NCBI RefSeq assembly: GCF_000455205.1
Contig: NZ_AUWQ01000021.1
Span: 1 to 32,986, forward strand
Source: Mycobacterium sp. UM_CSW
Lineage (GTDB): Bacteria; Actinomycetota; Actinomycetes; Mycobacteriales; Mycobacteriaceae
DNA length: 32,986 bases
Direction of reading: 5' to 3'
Position 1 is the first letter of the stretch. Every line of letters starts with the position of its first letter. The notes under the pieces are model-generated. The model saw only the letters and a program-made list of their open reading frames with translations. It did no database searches and was not told where the DNA came from. Positions 1 to 7,367 of this stretch are shown piece by piece. The translations under genes were made by a program, and so were the position numbers.

Positions 1-511
1 CGCGCGAACCGCCGCCGACGAACAACGGCGGGTGGGGCCGGGTCCAGGTGCCGGTGCAGACTCCCGCGTCCGCGCCGGCGCCGGACCACACCGACAGCAT
101 CCGCTCGACCAGGCCGTCCATCAGCTCGCCGCGGCGGCCGAAATCGATTCCGAGCGAATCGTATTCGACCGTGCGATAGCCCAGGCCCACCGTGGTCAGC
201 AGCCGGCCGCGGCTCATGTTGTCGACGAGCGCGATGTCTTCGGCGAGCCGGACCGGATTCCACAGCGGTCCCAGCGCGCAGTCGACGCTGGCGATCAGCG
301 TCGTGGTTCGGGCCAGGAACATCGACGCGGCCATGATCGGGTTGCAGCTCCACCCGTGCCCGGTCGCGTGGTGCTCGTCGACACTGATCGAGGTGATGCC
401 GTGCGACTCCCCCCACTGCGCCAGCTCGAGCGCGGCGCGGAGCAGCGCGCCCTGGGTGCGCGGATCACCCTGCGGCGACGCGAAATTGAAGCGCAGCACG
501 CTCAGCAGCAC
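1..511 (-). CDS. LLM-class flavin/F420-dependent oxidoreductase, N-terminal part (runs off the left edge)
   Basis: The first 170 residues are visible. They have the TIM-barrel start of the bacterial luciferase-like (LLM) superfamily: an early beta strand ending RFNFASPQGD, then SVDEHH and, later, a GRLLTTVGLGYR segment like the cofactor-phosphate loop of F420-dependent enzymes. Such enzymes oxidise or reduce small organic substrates with FMN or F420; mycobacteria have many, and the substrate cannot be read here. The start is a GTG at 511, one base beyond the TGA of the upstream VOC gene (513-515), so translation is probably coupled. It is the most downstream visible gene of the minus-strand operon beginning at 4669. 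The C-terminal half lies outside the window. Confidence 0.85.
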   Translation of the reverse strand, partial: MLLSVLRFNFASPQGDPRTQGALLRAALELAQWGESHGITSISVDEHHATGHGWSCNPIMAASMFLARTTTLIASVDCALGPLWNPVRLAEDIALVDNMSRGRLLTTVGLGYRTVEYDSLGIDFGRRGELMDGLVERMLSVWSGAGADAGVCTGTWTRPHPPLFVGGGSR

Positions 512-512
512 G

Positions 513-992
513 TCATGCCTCCCCCTGCCCCGCCATCGACTGCAGGAAGGCGGGGAAGTCGGGGAAAAGCGCGCGGTCGACGATCTCGATGCGGGTGCCC
601 GAAGCGTCCGTGAAGTAGGCGAACAGCGAAAGTTCGGAGCCGGGCGTGTCGGCGGTCATCTCGAGAGTGAAACCGTTGGCCTCCAACGCCCGCGCGCTCT
701 CGGCCAAATCATCGCTGAAGTAGCCGAGGTGGTGGACGGCGTTACCCGCCGCCGCCGTCCAGGGGCTGCCGGGAACCTCCTGCACCAGTTCGACGTGGGG
801 GCTCTGCAGGGAGTAGACGATCGTCGACGTCAGTTCGCGGACGCCGGAGGCGGTGCGAAAAGGCAGCGTATAGCTCATCGGATTGATCCACCGGTAGCCG
901 GCCAGCGCGCTCAGCCTGGCCATCGCCGCGCCGAGGTCGGGCACGACGACGCCGGTGTGGTAGAAGTCCTGCGGGTGCAAAGCGAATGTCAT
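513..992 (-). CDS. VOC (glyoxalase/bleomycin-resistance fold) family protein
   Basis: This 159-residue protein has two beta-alpha-beta-beta-beta modules typical of the vicinal oxygen chelate fold. Likely metal ligands are the His of FYHTGVVVP near the N-terminus, the Glu of HVELVQE, the His pair of AVHHLGYF and the Glu of TRIEIVD, giving the usual His/Glu pattern of metal-dependent members. The family includes glyoxalase I, methylmalonyl-CoA epimerase and ring-cleavage dioxygenases. The VHHLGYFSDDL segment is closest in style to epimerase/glyoxalase-like members, but the reaction is not known. The ATG at 992 lies 15 bases after the SDR stop, and the gene is followed at once by the LLM oxidoreductase, so it belongs to the same operon. 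Confidence 0.85.
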   Translation of the reverse strand: MTFALHPQDFYHTGVVVPDLGAAMARLSALAGYRWINPMSYTLPFRTASGVRELTSTIVYSLQSPHVELVQEVPGSPWTAAAGNAVHHLGYFSDDLAESARALEANGFTLEMTADTPGSELSLFAYFTDASGTRIEIVDRALFPDFPAFLQSMAGQGEA

Positions 993-1007
993 TGTGAGTC
1001 CTTGCTT

Positions 1008-1757
1008 TCAGACACAGTCCGATGCGCCGTCGACGACGAAGAGCGCGCCGCTGGTGTAGCTGCTTTGCTCCGTACACAGAAAGGCCACCGTCGGAGCGAT
1101 TTCCCCGACCGATCCGAAGCGGTGCAACGGGATGTGGGCCAGCTCGGATTCGACCAGCTCGGCCGCGCCGTGCATGGGCGCGGTCATCGGCGTGTCGATC
1201 GTGCCCGGCGCCACCGCGTTCACCCGGATCCCCTTGCGCGCCCACTTCACCGCGAGGTTGCGCGTGATGCAGACGACGCCGGCCTTCGCGGCGCCGTAGC
1301 CGGGGACCAGTGGGACGGCGCGCAGCGCCGACATCGACGCGACGTTGACCACGCTGGCGCCACCGGCTGCGGTCGACGACTTCAGCGCCGGATACAACGC
1401 GACGGTGAGCCGGTAGGGACCGATCAGATTGAGCGCGACCGAGGCGTCGAAACCGTCGGGTTTCGACTCGTCGAGTCCGCCGGGGAAATTCGCGCCGGCG
1501 TTGTTCACCAGGACGTCGAGGCCCGCGAACGCCTGCGCCAACGCGTCCACCGATTCGGGGTCGGTGATGCGCAACTGTCGATAGGCCATGCCCGACAGGT
1601 CGGTGTCGTAGTCCGCGGCTGCGGGTTTGGTCCCCGTGATGGTGACGTCGGCTCCGGCGTCCCGGAACAGCGTTGCCGTGGCATGGCCGATCCCGCTGGT
1701 GCCGCCGGTGACCAAGACGGTCGTCCCGGTGAAGTCAAAGCTGACTCGCGCCGTCAT
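1008..1757 (-). CDS. SDR family NAD(P)-dependent oxidoreductase
   Basis: A classical short-chain dehydrogenase of 249 residues. The Rossmann glycine motif TGGTSGIG is at residues 17-24, followed by an NNAGA motif in the middle, a Ser of NVASMSA and the catalytic YGAAK. The C-terminal TSGALFVVDGG-like ending (here VVDGASD) is typical of the family. It probably oxidises an alcohol or reduces a ketone in the operon's pathway; cofactor and substrate are not evident. I place the start at ATG 1757 because it overlaps the TGA of the upstream metallo-hydrolase in an ATGA arrangement. An in-frame start at 1787 would add ten residues inside the neighbouring gene and is less likely. Confidence 0.9.
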   Translation of the reverse strand: MTARVSFDFTGTTVLVTGGTSGIGHATATLFRDAGADVTITGTKPAAADYDTDLSGMAYRQLRITDPESVDALAQAFAGLDVLVNNAGANFPGGLDESKPDGFDASVALNLIGPYRLTVALYPALKSSTAAGGASVVNVASMSALRAVPLVPGYGAAKAGVVCITRNLAVKWARKGIRVNAVAPGTIDTPMTAPMHGAAELVESELAHIPLHRFGSVGEIAPTVAFLCTEQSSYTSGALFVVDGASDCV

Positions 1758-2992
1758 GCGTTCCTCGCTAGTTGGTTTCTGAGCCAAGCACTTTCCCAGA
1801 AGTTGGTGCTGTCAGCCAGCAGCGTCTCATGCGCACCGTTCAACACGTCGCGGGCCCCCGGGTGGTCGCGGGGAACCAGCTCGGCCAGGTGAATGGCGTG
1901 CAGTGGCCGCCCCGCCTCGAGGTGCGCCCGCGCCCTGTCCACCAGCGCGTCGGCCCCGGCCAGCTCGACCACGTCGGCGGCGACAGCCTCGAAACCGACC
2001 GGATACAGTTCGGTGGTCGATCGGTGGTGGAACCAGCCCGAGTAGTTCTCCCACACGGCGCGCACATCCCAGTCGACCTTCCCGTAGCCTTGGCCCACTT
2101 CGTATTCCGGGGGCAGGGTGATCTCGCGCATCAGGGTGCGGACGTCCTTGCCCGCGTTCATCCCGGCGACGGTCTGGTCGTGGACATACCGAATCGCGTC
2201 GCGCAGCCGGGTCAATTCGGCGTTGATGCGCTCCCGCCCCACGATCGGTTCGAAATGACCGGTCACCAGGAGTTCGGGTTCGAGGTCGCGGACCCGCTCG
2301 ACCGACGCGATGGCGGTCAGGGCGTCGCGGTACCGGTCGCCGCGCATAGTGACGAGGTTGGGAATATGACCGAATATCGGGCCAAAGGTGTTTCCGCACA
2401 GGCAGATCCGCTCGTCCGGCAGCCACACCACCAGCGAGTCGGTGGTCTCGCCGCCGGGCACGGCTATCAACTCCAAGCGCCGGCCGCCGAGCTCCAGGGT
2501 CAGGGTGTCCTCGAAGTCGAGATCGACGGCGGGGACACTCTGGGCGGGCAGCCGCTTCGTGCCGAGCCGGCGCTGGATGTCCTGGATTCCCGACGCCAGC
2601 GTGTCCTTGAAGGCGAACGCACTGCGGGCGGCGCGGTACGGGATCAGCCTTTCGTTGTCGTCACGCCACGCCGTCCAGTTCGCTTGCGCGACAACCGTAG
2701 TGTCGGGGTCGCGCACGCTGTCCAGGCCGCCGACGTGGTCGACGTGGCCCTGGGTGAAGATGATGTAGCGCACCGGCGAGGGGTCGACGGCGTCGAAGTT
2801 GGCGCGGTGCACCGGCCCTTCGAAGCCCATGCCGGTGTTGACGATGACCCGGCCCTCACCGGTGGTCAGCAGGTAGGCGTTCGACAGCCCCGGCGAGCAC
2901 CACAGTCCCGGCGCTATCTGCTCGGCCTTTTCGGCCGAAGCCGGGCGCAGGCCGTCGGCGCCGGGCCTCTCGCGATAGATCGGCTCGAACAT
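1754..2992 (-). CDS. Metallo-beta-lactamase-fold hydrolase with alkylsulfatase-type dimerisation region
   Basis: This 412-residue protein has an N-terminal metallo-beta-lactamase domain (about residues 25-260) followed by an alpha-helical region ending in GKVDWDVRAVWENYSGWF, which resembles the dimerisation domain of linear alkylsulfatases (SdsA1/BDS1 type). The metal motif reads TQGHVDHVGG at about residues 80-89, so the first His of the usual HxHxDH is Gln; a further likely ligand is the His of VTGHFEPIVG. It lacks the C-terminal SCP2-like domain of full-length alkylsulfatases. The ATG at 2992 has an AAGGAG nine bases upstream; an alternative ATG at 3010 overlaps the sulfotransferase stop. 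Its operon partner is a sulfotransferase, so a sulfate-ester or related substrate is plausible but unproven. Confidence 0.85.
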   Translation of the reverse strand: MFEPIYRERPGADGLRPASAEKAEQIAPGLWCSPGLSNAYLLTTGEGRVIVNTGMGFEGPVHRANFDAVDPSPVRYIIFTQGHVDHVGGLDSVRDPDTTVVAQANWTAWRDDNERLIPYRAARSAFAFKDTLASGIQDIQRRLGTKRLPAQSVPAVDLDFEDTLTLELGGRRLELIAVPGGETTDSLVVWLPDERICLCGNTFGPIFGHIPNLVTMRGDRYRDALTAIASVERVRDLEPELLVTGHFEPIVGRERINAELTRLRDAIRYVHDQTVAGMNAGKDVRTLMREITLPPEYEVGQGYGKVDWDVRAVWENYSGWFHHRSTTELYPVGFEAVAADVVELAGADALVDRARAHLEAGRPLHAIHLAELVPRDHPGARDVLNGAHETLLADSTNFWESAWLRNQLARNA

Positions 2993-3006
2993 CGCTGTTG
3001 ACTCCT

Positions 3007-4275
3007 TCATTCGGGCCGGACGTCGAATCGGTTGAAATAGAACTCGAAGCGCCCGCGCAGTTCGTCGGGCGAGATGCCGAAATGCCGTTGCAGCGCGTAG
3101 CGGACGCGGCCGTGTTTGCCCCGCGGATTGCCGTCCAGGTAGTTCTGCAGGCGGGCGCGCACCTTGGGCGTCAGCTCGACTCCCCCGCGCTGGTAAAGCT
3201 GTTCCAGCAGCGGCATTTCGTTGCCGTTGAGGTGGTGGAAGGCGATGTCGATGCTGCGTTCGGCCGGAACGAGGTCGCGGTCGCGCACGCAAGCGCCGAG
3301 CAGCCGCTGCACGCGGTCGCTCCAGTAGTCCAGCAGCCATTCCGGGTCGATGGTGGTCCGGCGCAGCCGGTCGGAGTAGGCCATCATCGTGATGGCCGAC
3401 TGGACCACGGCGACGGGATCGCGATGAGTGAAGGCCACGGTCGCATCGGGGAAAGTCGCCATCAAGGGGCCGAGCTGCTCGCAGTGCTGCGGGCTCTTCA
3501 GCACCCAGGTCCGCGGACCGCGGAGGAACGTCAGCGCCTGCAGGACCTTCTTCAGGTACGCGTAGTGCCGGGTCTGGTCGAGCCCCAGGTAGTAATCGCG
3601 CCAATCCGGCACGCGCGCATGCCATTCGAGGACGTAGGCGGCCAGGTCAAGGTCGAGGAGTTCGACCTCCTCCTCGATCGCCTCGGGAAAGCGGTCGTGC
3701 ATTGCGGCCACTACAGGGGCGCTGGCCATGAGCGCGTCGTGCTCGGCCTTGGCCCGCGCGTACCGGGGGTCGACGCCGGAAATGTCGGGGCCTTCGCCGC
3801 GCGCGGGTATTGGTTCCTGACTCTCCCAGTAGGGCAGCGCGCGCCGGCGCGGGTCGGCCGCGATGAGGTTGACCAGGTGCGTGGTTCCGGATCGCGGCAT
3901 CCCGACCACGATGAAAGGCTTCTCGATGGCGACCGATTCGATTTCCGGATACCGCTTGATGAGTTCGGTCAGCGACAGCCGGTTGCGCAGCAGGCGAACC
4001 ACGCGTTGCCGCAGCGACGAACGGGTGAGCTGGGTCAGGCCTTCGTCCGCTTCGATGGCCGCGACGTGCACGGCCAGCCGGTCTTTGAACCCGTCGGTGT
4101 CGTCCAGGTCGTCGGCCCCCGCTTGCTGGACCGCTTCGGCGAGCATCCGTTCGGCATCGAAGTCGACGCGCCTTGCCTCGGTGAATTCGAGGATCTGACG
4201 CTGGACGTCGGTCAGCCGGGGCGCCGTAAGGTCATCGAAGTCGATGTCGTCCACGTCGCCGACCGCAGAAGCCAC
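3007..4275 (-). CDS. Sulfotransferase family protein
   Basis: The 422-residue product carries the 5'-phosphosulfate-binding loop GMPRSGTTHL at about residues 125-134, and a later VAFTHRDPVAVVQSA that matches the 3'-phosphate-binding region of PAPS-dependent sulfotransferases. It resembles the large mycobacterial PF13469-type sulfotransferases, which transfer sulfate from PAPS to an alcohol or glycan; the acceptor is unknown. The N-terminal 120 residues are a helical extension. I use the GTG at 4275, seven bases after the DUF2237 stop, because an in-frame ATG at 4335 would lie inside that gene. Its TGA overlaps an ATG of the next frame, so it is tightly linked to the metallo-hydrolase. Confidence 0.88.
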   Translation of the reverse strand: MASAVGDVDDIDFDDLTAPRLTDVQRQILEFTEARRVDFDAERMLAEAVQQAGADDLDDTDGFKDRLAVHVAAIEADEGLTQLTRSSLRQRVVRLLRNRLSLTELIKRYPEIESVAIEKPFIVVGMPRSGTTHLVNLIAADPRRRALPYWESQEPIPARGEGPDISGVDPRYARAKAEHDALMASAPVVAAMHDRFPEAIEEEVELLDLDLAAYVLEWHARVPDWRDYYLGLDQTRHYAYLKKVLQALTFLRGPRTWVLKSPQHCEQLGPLMATFPDATVAFTHRDPVAVVQSAITMMAYSDRLRRTTIDPEWLLDYWSDRVQRLLGACVRDRDLVPAERSIDIAFHHLNGNEMPLLEQLYQRGGVELTPKVRARLQNYLDGNPRGKHGRVRYALQRHFGISPDELRGRFEFYFNRFDVRPE

Positions 4276-4282
4276 GCGAGCT

Positions 4283-4669
4283 CTACAGGTTGGCCAGGTC
4301 GTCGGGAACGTCCACCTTGTGTTCCTGCAGCGCATCCAGCGGCACCACCTCGAGCGTGCGCTCGTGGGTGGACGCCAACACCACCGGCGCGGCGCACCCG
4401 TCGTTGTGGGCCCGAAGCCAGTTCAGGGCGGTGACGCACCAGCGGTCGCCGGGCAACAGGCCGGGAAACCGGTGCTCGGGAACCGGCGTCAGCAAGTCGT
4501 TGCCGATGGAACGCTGGTGTTCCAGGAATTCGGCCGTCATCACTGCGCAGATCGTGTGACGACCGAGGTCTTCCTGGCCGGTCGAGCAACAGCCGTCGCG
4601 GTAGAAACCGGTAAGCGGGTCGGTACCGCACGGTTCCAGCGGACCGCCGAGCACGTTGCGATCGGGCAC
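4283..4669 (-). CDS. DUF2237 family protein
   Basis: A 128-residue protein beginning with GTG 4669 (MPDRNVLGG). It has the hallmarks of the DUF2237 family: PLEPCGTDPLTGFYRDGCC near the N-terminus, DLGRHTICAVMTAEFL in the middle and GDRWCVTALNWLRA before the C-terminal third. The function of this family is unknown; the conserved cysteines (CG, GCC, IC, WC) suggest a metal site or redox role, which is an inference. It is the first gene of the minus-strand operon that continues into the sulfotransferase after a 7-base gap. The reading frame stays open for another 588 bases upstream, but that part runs antisense to the next gene and shows no family similarity. Confidence 0.88.
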   Translation of the reverse strand: MPDRNVLGGPLEPCGTDPLTGFYRDGCCSTGQEDLGRHTICAVMTAEFLEHQRSIGNDLLTPVPEHRFPGLLPGDRWCVTALNWLRAHNDGCAAPVVLASTHERTLEVVPLDALQEHKVDVPDDLANL

Positions 4670-4792
4670 CGGTTTAGTATCGCGCCCCGGGGTGCGAAAT
4701 TTATAGTCAGTTTGCCCATCCGCGCCCGGCGATTTTTTGCCGCCGCCGGCATTCGGCGCCCGAGCGGCCGGGCTGCGCGGTAGGTTCTGCCT

Positions 4793-5179
4793 GTGAAACT
4801 TTCCGGGGCTTTCCTGGCGGAAGCGGCCGCGACCGTCGACAACAAGCTCAACGTGCAGGGCGGGGTGCTGTCGAAGTTTACGGTCGGACCCGACCGGTAT
4901 GCCCGGTTTGTCCTCGTGGTGCTGACGCAGTCCGGAACCGAGGATTCCGACCGACGGGTGGACGTGGAACTCAAGCCCCCGACGCTCGACGCGCCGCAAT
5001 ACAAATGGTTCGACGCGCCGGAGGCCGCGGTCGGGGAATTTCCGGGGTTCGCCTTCTTCGAGATCGAGGCCCGGCTGCCGGTTGACGGCCGCTGGACGAT
5101 CGAGATCAGTTGCGGCGATTCGTCGGTCTCGCTGCCGCTCGTGGTGGACGGGTGGACCTCGCCGTCCCTTGACATTTGA
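4793..5179 (+). CDS. Conserved hypothetical protein, DUF6941-like
   Basis: A 128-residue protein with GTG start at 4793. It opens with MKLSGAFLAEAAATVDNKLNVQGG, which resembles the DUF6941 family as I remember it, and is otherwise rich in beta strand, with no signal peptide or membrane segment. The pattern of short strands (RFVLVVLTQSG, WTIEISCGDSS, LPLVVDGW) suggests an immunoglobulin-like or jelly-roll sandwich. No catalytic motif is visible and the role is unknown. It is transcribed divergently from the DUF2237 operon across a 123-bp gap that should hold both promoters. Confidence 0.75.
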   Translation: MKLSGAFLAEAAATVDNKLNVQGGVLSKFTVGPDRYARFVLVVLTQSGTEDSDRRVDVELKPPTLDAPQYKWFDAPEAAVGEFPGFAFFEIEARLPVDGRWTIEISCGDSSVSLPLVVDGWTSPSLDI

Positions 5180-5346
5180 GCAAGCCCATTTTCGCTTGAC
5201 CCTCAATGGCCTTGCACACCAAGAAGATCCGTCCTGTCGGGGCGGCCGGCCCGTCATGACCCTCGACCGGGCGCGCGAATGCCCCTAGGTCACAACAAGA
5301 TAACAATTCCCGCGGCGCCGAGAACCCGGCGCGACGCGCTGGCCAA

Positions 5347-6546
5347 ATGCCGGGTCCGGAGCCGCGGGAAACTTATCGTCATTTGGTGCATCGTCGTACA
5401 GCCTTGAAGCTTCCATTGCTGCTGGCGGCGGGCACGGCCCTGGCTCACGTACCACGCGCCTCCGCGGACCCGGCGCCGCGCTCCTCTGGGGAGATCACCC
5501 GATGGTCGCCCGACCGCGCCAACCGCTGGTATCAAGCGCAAGGATGGCTCGTCGGCGCCAACTACATCACGTCGAACGCCATCAATCAGCTCGAGATGTT
5601 CCAGCCCGCCACCTACGACCTGCGGCGCATCAACACCGAGCTGAGCTGGGCCCGGGCTTACGGTTTCAACAGCGTGCGGGTTTTCCTGCACGACCAGCTG
5701 TGGGCCCAGGACGCGCGGGGTTTTCACAACCGCCTCGCGCAGTTCGTCAGCGTCGCAGCGAGCCACGGCATCCGGCCGCTGTTCGTGTTCTTCGACTCCT
5801 GCTGGGACCCGTTCCCCAAACTCGGCCCGCAGCGCGCGCCGCGGCCCGGCGTGCACAACTCGGGGTGGGTGCAGAGCCCCGGTGCGGAACGCCTCGGTGA
5901 CCCCGGCTACACCCAGGTCCTGCACGACTACGTGACCAGTGTGTTGACCCAATTCCGCAGCGACAACCGGATTTTGGGTTGGGACCTGTGGAACGAGCCG
6001 GACAATCCCGCGCGGGTGTACGCCAAGGTCGAGCGGAAGGACAAACTGGAGCGGGTCGCGGAGCTGCTGCCCCAGGTGTTCCGTTGGGCCCGTTCGGTCG
6101 ATCCCAGCCAACCGCTGACGAGCGGCGTGTGGCGCGGCGCCGACCAGGGCGAGCATGGGGGCGCCAGCGCCATCAGCGACATCCAGCTGAGCAACGCCGA
6201 CGTGATCACGTTCCACTCGTATGCCGAGCCCGCGGGCTTCGAGTCGCGGGTCGCCGAGCTCACGCCGCACGGGCGCCCGATCATCTGCACGGAGTACATG
6301 GCCCGCCCCCAGGGCAGCACCATCGAGTCGATCCTGCCGATCGCGAAGCGCCGGAACATCGGCGCGTTCAACTGGGGGCTGGTCGCTGGCAAGACCCAGA
6401 CGTACTTCCCGTGGGACTCGTGGGATCACCCCTACGCGGCCCCGCCGAAGGTGTGGTTTCACGACCTGCTGCAACCGGACGGCCGGCCCTATCGCGACAG
6501 CGAGTTCCAGACGGCCCGCACCCTGGGCGGCGGCGGGCCCACGTAG
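5347..6546 (+). CDS. Secreted cellulase-family (GH5-like) glycoside hydrolase
   Basis: The 399-residue product has an N-terminal export signal with twin arginines (HRRTALKLPLLLAAGTALA, ending near ASADP at residue 41), so it is probably exported, possibly by the Tat route. The mature part is a TIM-barrel glycosidase of clan GH-A: the acid/base is predicted as Glu217 in WNEPDNP and the nucleophile as Glu316 in ICTEYMARP. Related mycobacterial proteins are usually labelled cellulase or 1,4-beta-xylanase, but no substrate can be assigned from sequence. The gene stands alone on the plus strand and converges with arsC, with 30 bases between them. A 167-bp gap lies upstream. Confidence 0.87.
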   Translation: MPGPEPRETYRHLVHRRTALKLPLLLAAGTALAHVPRASADPAPRSSGEITRWSPDRANRWYQAQGWLVGANYITSNAINQLEMFQPATYDLRRINTELSWARAYGFNSVRVFLHDQLWAQDARGFHNRLAQFVSVAASHGIRPLFVFFDSCWDPFPKLGPQRAPRPGVHNSGWVQSPGAERLGDPGYTQVLHDYVTSVLTQFRSDNRILGWDLWNEPDNPARVYAKVERKDKLERVAELLPQVFRWARSVDPSQPLTSGVWRGADQGEHGGASAISDIQLSNADVITFHSYAEPAGFESRVAELTPHGRPIICTEYMARPQGSTIESILPIAKRRNIGAFNWGLVAGKTQTYFPWDSWDHPYAAPPKVWFHDLLQPDGRPYRDSEFQTARTLGGGGPT

Positions 6547-6576
6547 AACTGCCTCCGACCCTGCGCTAAGCGGCGA

Positions 6577-6984
6577 CTAGGTGGGGGGAAAAAGTTCGGC
6601 AATGAGCGCGCGGACGTGCTTGGCGATCTCATCGCGGATGGCGCGAACGATGTCGGGAGGCTGGCCTTCCGGGTCCGCCAGTTCCCAGTCACGGTAGGTG
6701 ACTCCGGGTAAGTGAGGGCTGATGTCGCCGCAGCCCATGGTGATCACGATGTCGCCGGCCCGCACGGCGCCGGGGGTGAGGAGTTTGGGGGCCGCGGCGG
6801 TGATGTCGATGCCTATTTCAGCCATCGCCGCGACGGCGGCGGGGCTGATCACCGAGGCGGGTTGGGTTCCGGCGGAGCGCACTTCGATGCGGTCGCCGCC
6901 GAGGTGCGTGAGCAGCGCGGCGGCCATTTGAGAGCGGCCGGTGTTGTGCACGCAGACGAACAAGACGCTGGGTTTTTCCGTCAT
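6577..6984 (-). CDS. arsC: Arsenate reductase, low-molecular-weight phosphatase family
   Basis: A 135-residue protein with the LMW-PTP/ArsC active-site loop CVHNTGRS (Cys11 to Arg17, CX5R) and the catalytic Asp in the late DPEG motif (Asp104). A second Cys (Cys85, in TMGCGD) aligns with Cys82 of thioredoxin-coupled ArsC, but the third redox Cys is replaced in ISPHLPG. This fits the mycothiol-dependent actinobacterial arsenate reductases better than the S. aureus three-Cys type. It would reduce arsenate to arsenite in the cytosol; no arsR, acr3 or arsB is present nearby. The ATG at 6984 is 145 bases from the tRNA-Ser gene. It could be a phosphatase, but the TMGCGD motif favours ArsC. Confidence 0.85.
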   Translation of the reverse strand: MTEKPSVLFVCVHNTGRSQMAAALLTHLGGDRIEVRSAGTQPASVISPAAVAAMAEIGIDITAAAPKLLTPGAVRAGDIVITMGCGDISPHLPGVTYRDWELADPEGQPPDIVRAIRDEIAKHVRALIAELFPPT

Positions 6985-7128
6985 CGGCGGGGCTCCGGGA
7001 GTGGATTGCGCACCGCGAAGCTATGAAATTTTTCGATCCGAAATTTGCCCATCTTGTGCCCAAACGTCGCCCACGAGCAGCGCCGGGGCGTTAAGCGGGC
7101 GCGTTACCTGCGGTTCTTATTCATTCTT

Positions 7129-7218
7129 TGGCGGTGGCGGAGGGATTTGAACCCTCGGACGGTTTTAGCCGTCACACGCTTTCGAGGCGTGCTCCTTAGG
7201 CCGCTCGGACACGCCACC
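7129..7218 (-). tRNA. tRNA-Ser (anticodon CGA)
   Basis: On the minus strand the acceptor arm is GGTGGCG paired with CGCCACC, followed by discriminator G and an encoded CCA. The anticodon arm is CACGC-CTCGAAA-GCGTG, giving anticodon CGA, which reads the serine codon UCG. A long variable arm (GACGG-CTAAAA-CCGTC) identifies a class II tRNA, and the T arm is GAGGG-TTCAAAT-CCCTC. All four stems pair, and the 90-nt length including CCA is normal for tRNA-Ser. Confidence 0.97.
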
Positions 7219-7245
7219 GCCAGGCAGCTTACCGAACGCCGCGCC

Positions 7246-7367
7246 ACTCACCCCAATCGCTGGTTCCGGCCACCGAGATTGCCGCCATGGTTGTGCTCGC
7301 GCCAAGATCACAGCCCTCACGGCAATCTCGACGCCGAATTGCCGCAGGAACTCACCCCAATCGCTGG
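7246..7367. repeat. Direct repeat of the tadA 3' end flanking an inverted repeat
   Basis: The 18-bp sequence ACTCACCCCAATCGCTGG occurs at 7246-7263 and again at 7350-7367, where it contains the tadA stop and last codons (QRLG). Between them is an 11-bp inverted repeat, CGAGATTGCCG (7274-7284) and CGGCAATCTCG (7320-7330), with a 35-nt loop. It lies between tadA and tRNA-Ser, and the hairpin could end tadA transcription. No gene is seen in 7219-7351. Confidence 0.7.

Noticed and set aside
1758-1787. Earlier start for the SDR gene (adds MAQKPTSEER)
   Set aside because: It lies inside the preceding gene, while ATG 1757 overlaps that gene's stop in the usual coupled arrangement.
192-1892. Long plus-strand open frame of 566 codons opposite the VOC and SDR genes
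   Set aside because: It is antisense to genes with clear domains, and its translation is Arg/Gly/His-rich with no motif; high GC keeps shadow frames open.
1772-4434. Two long plus-strand open frames opposite the metallo-hydrolase and sulfotransferase
   Set aside because: The opposite strand carries recognisable catalytic motifs; the plus-strand translations show none and no ribosome-binding sites.
5290-6474. Minus-strand open frame of 394 codons opposite the glycoside hydrolase
   Set aside because: The plus strand has a signal peptide and both catalytic Glu motifs; the antisense product has no recognisable fold.
7000-7060. AAATTTC direct repeats upstream of arsC as an ArsR operator
   Set aside because: The two short repeats are AT-rich but do not form an ArsR-type palindrome, and no arsR gene is nearby.
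1-7128. Search for a second copy of the tRNA-Ser 3' end as an island attachment site
   Set aside because: No copy of the 3' tRNA sequence was seen left of the tRNA in this window, and there is no integrase gene.
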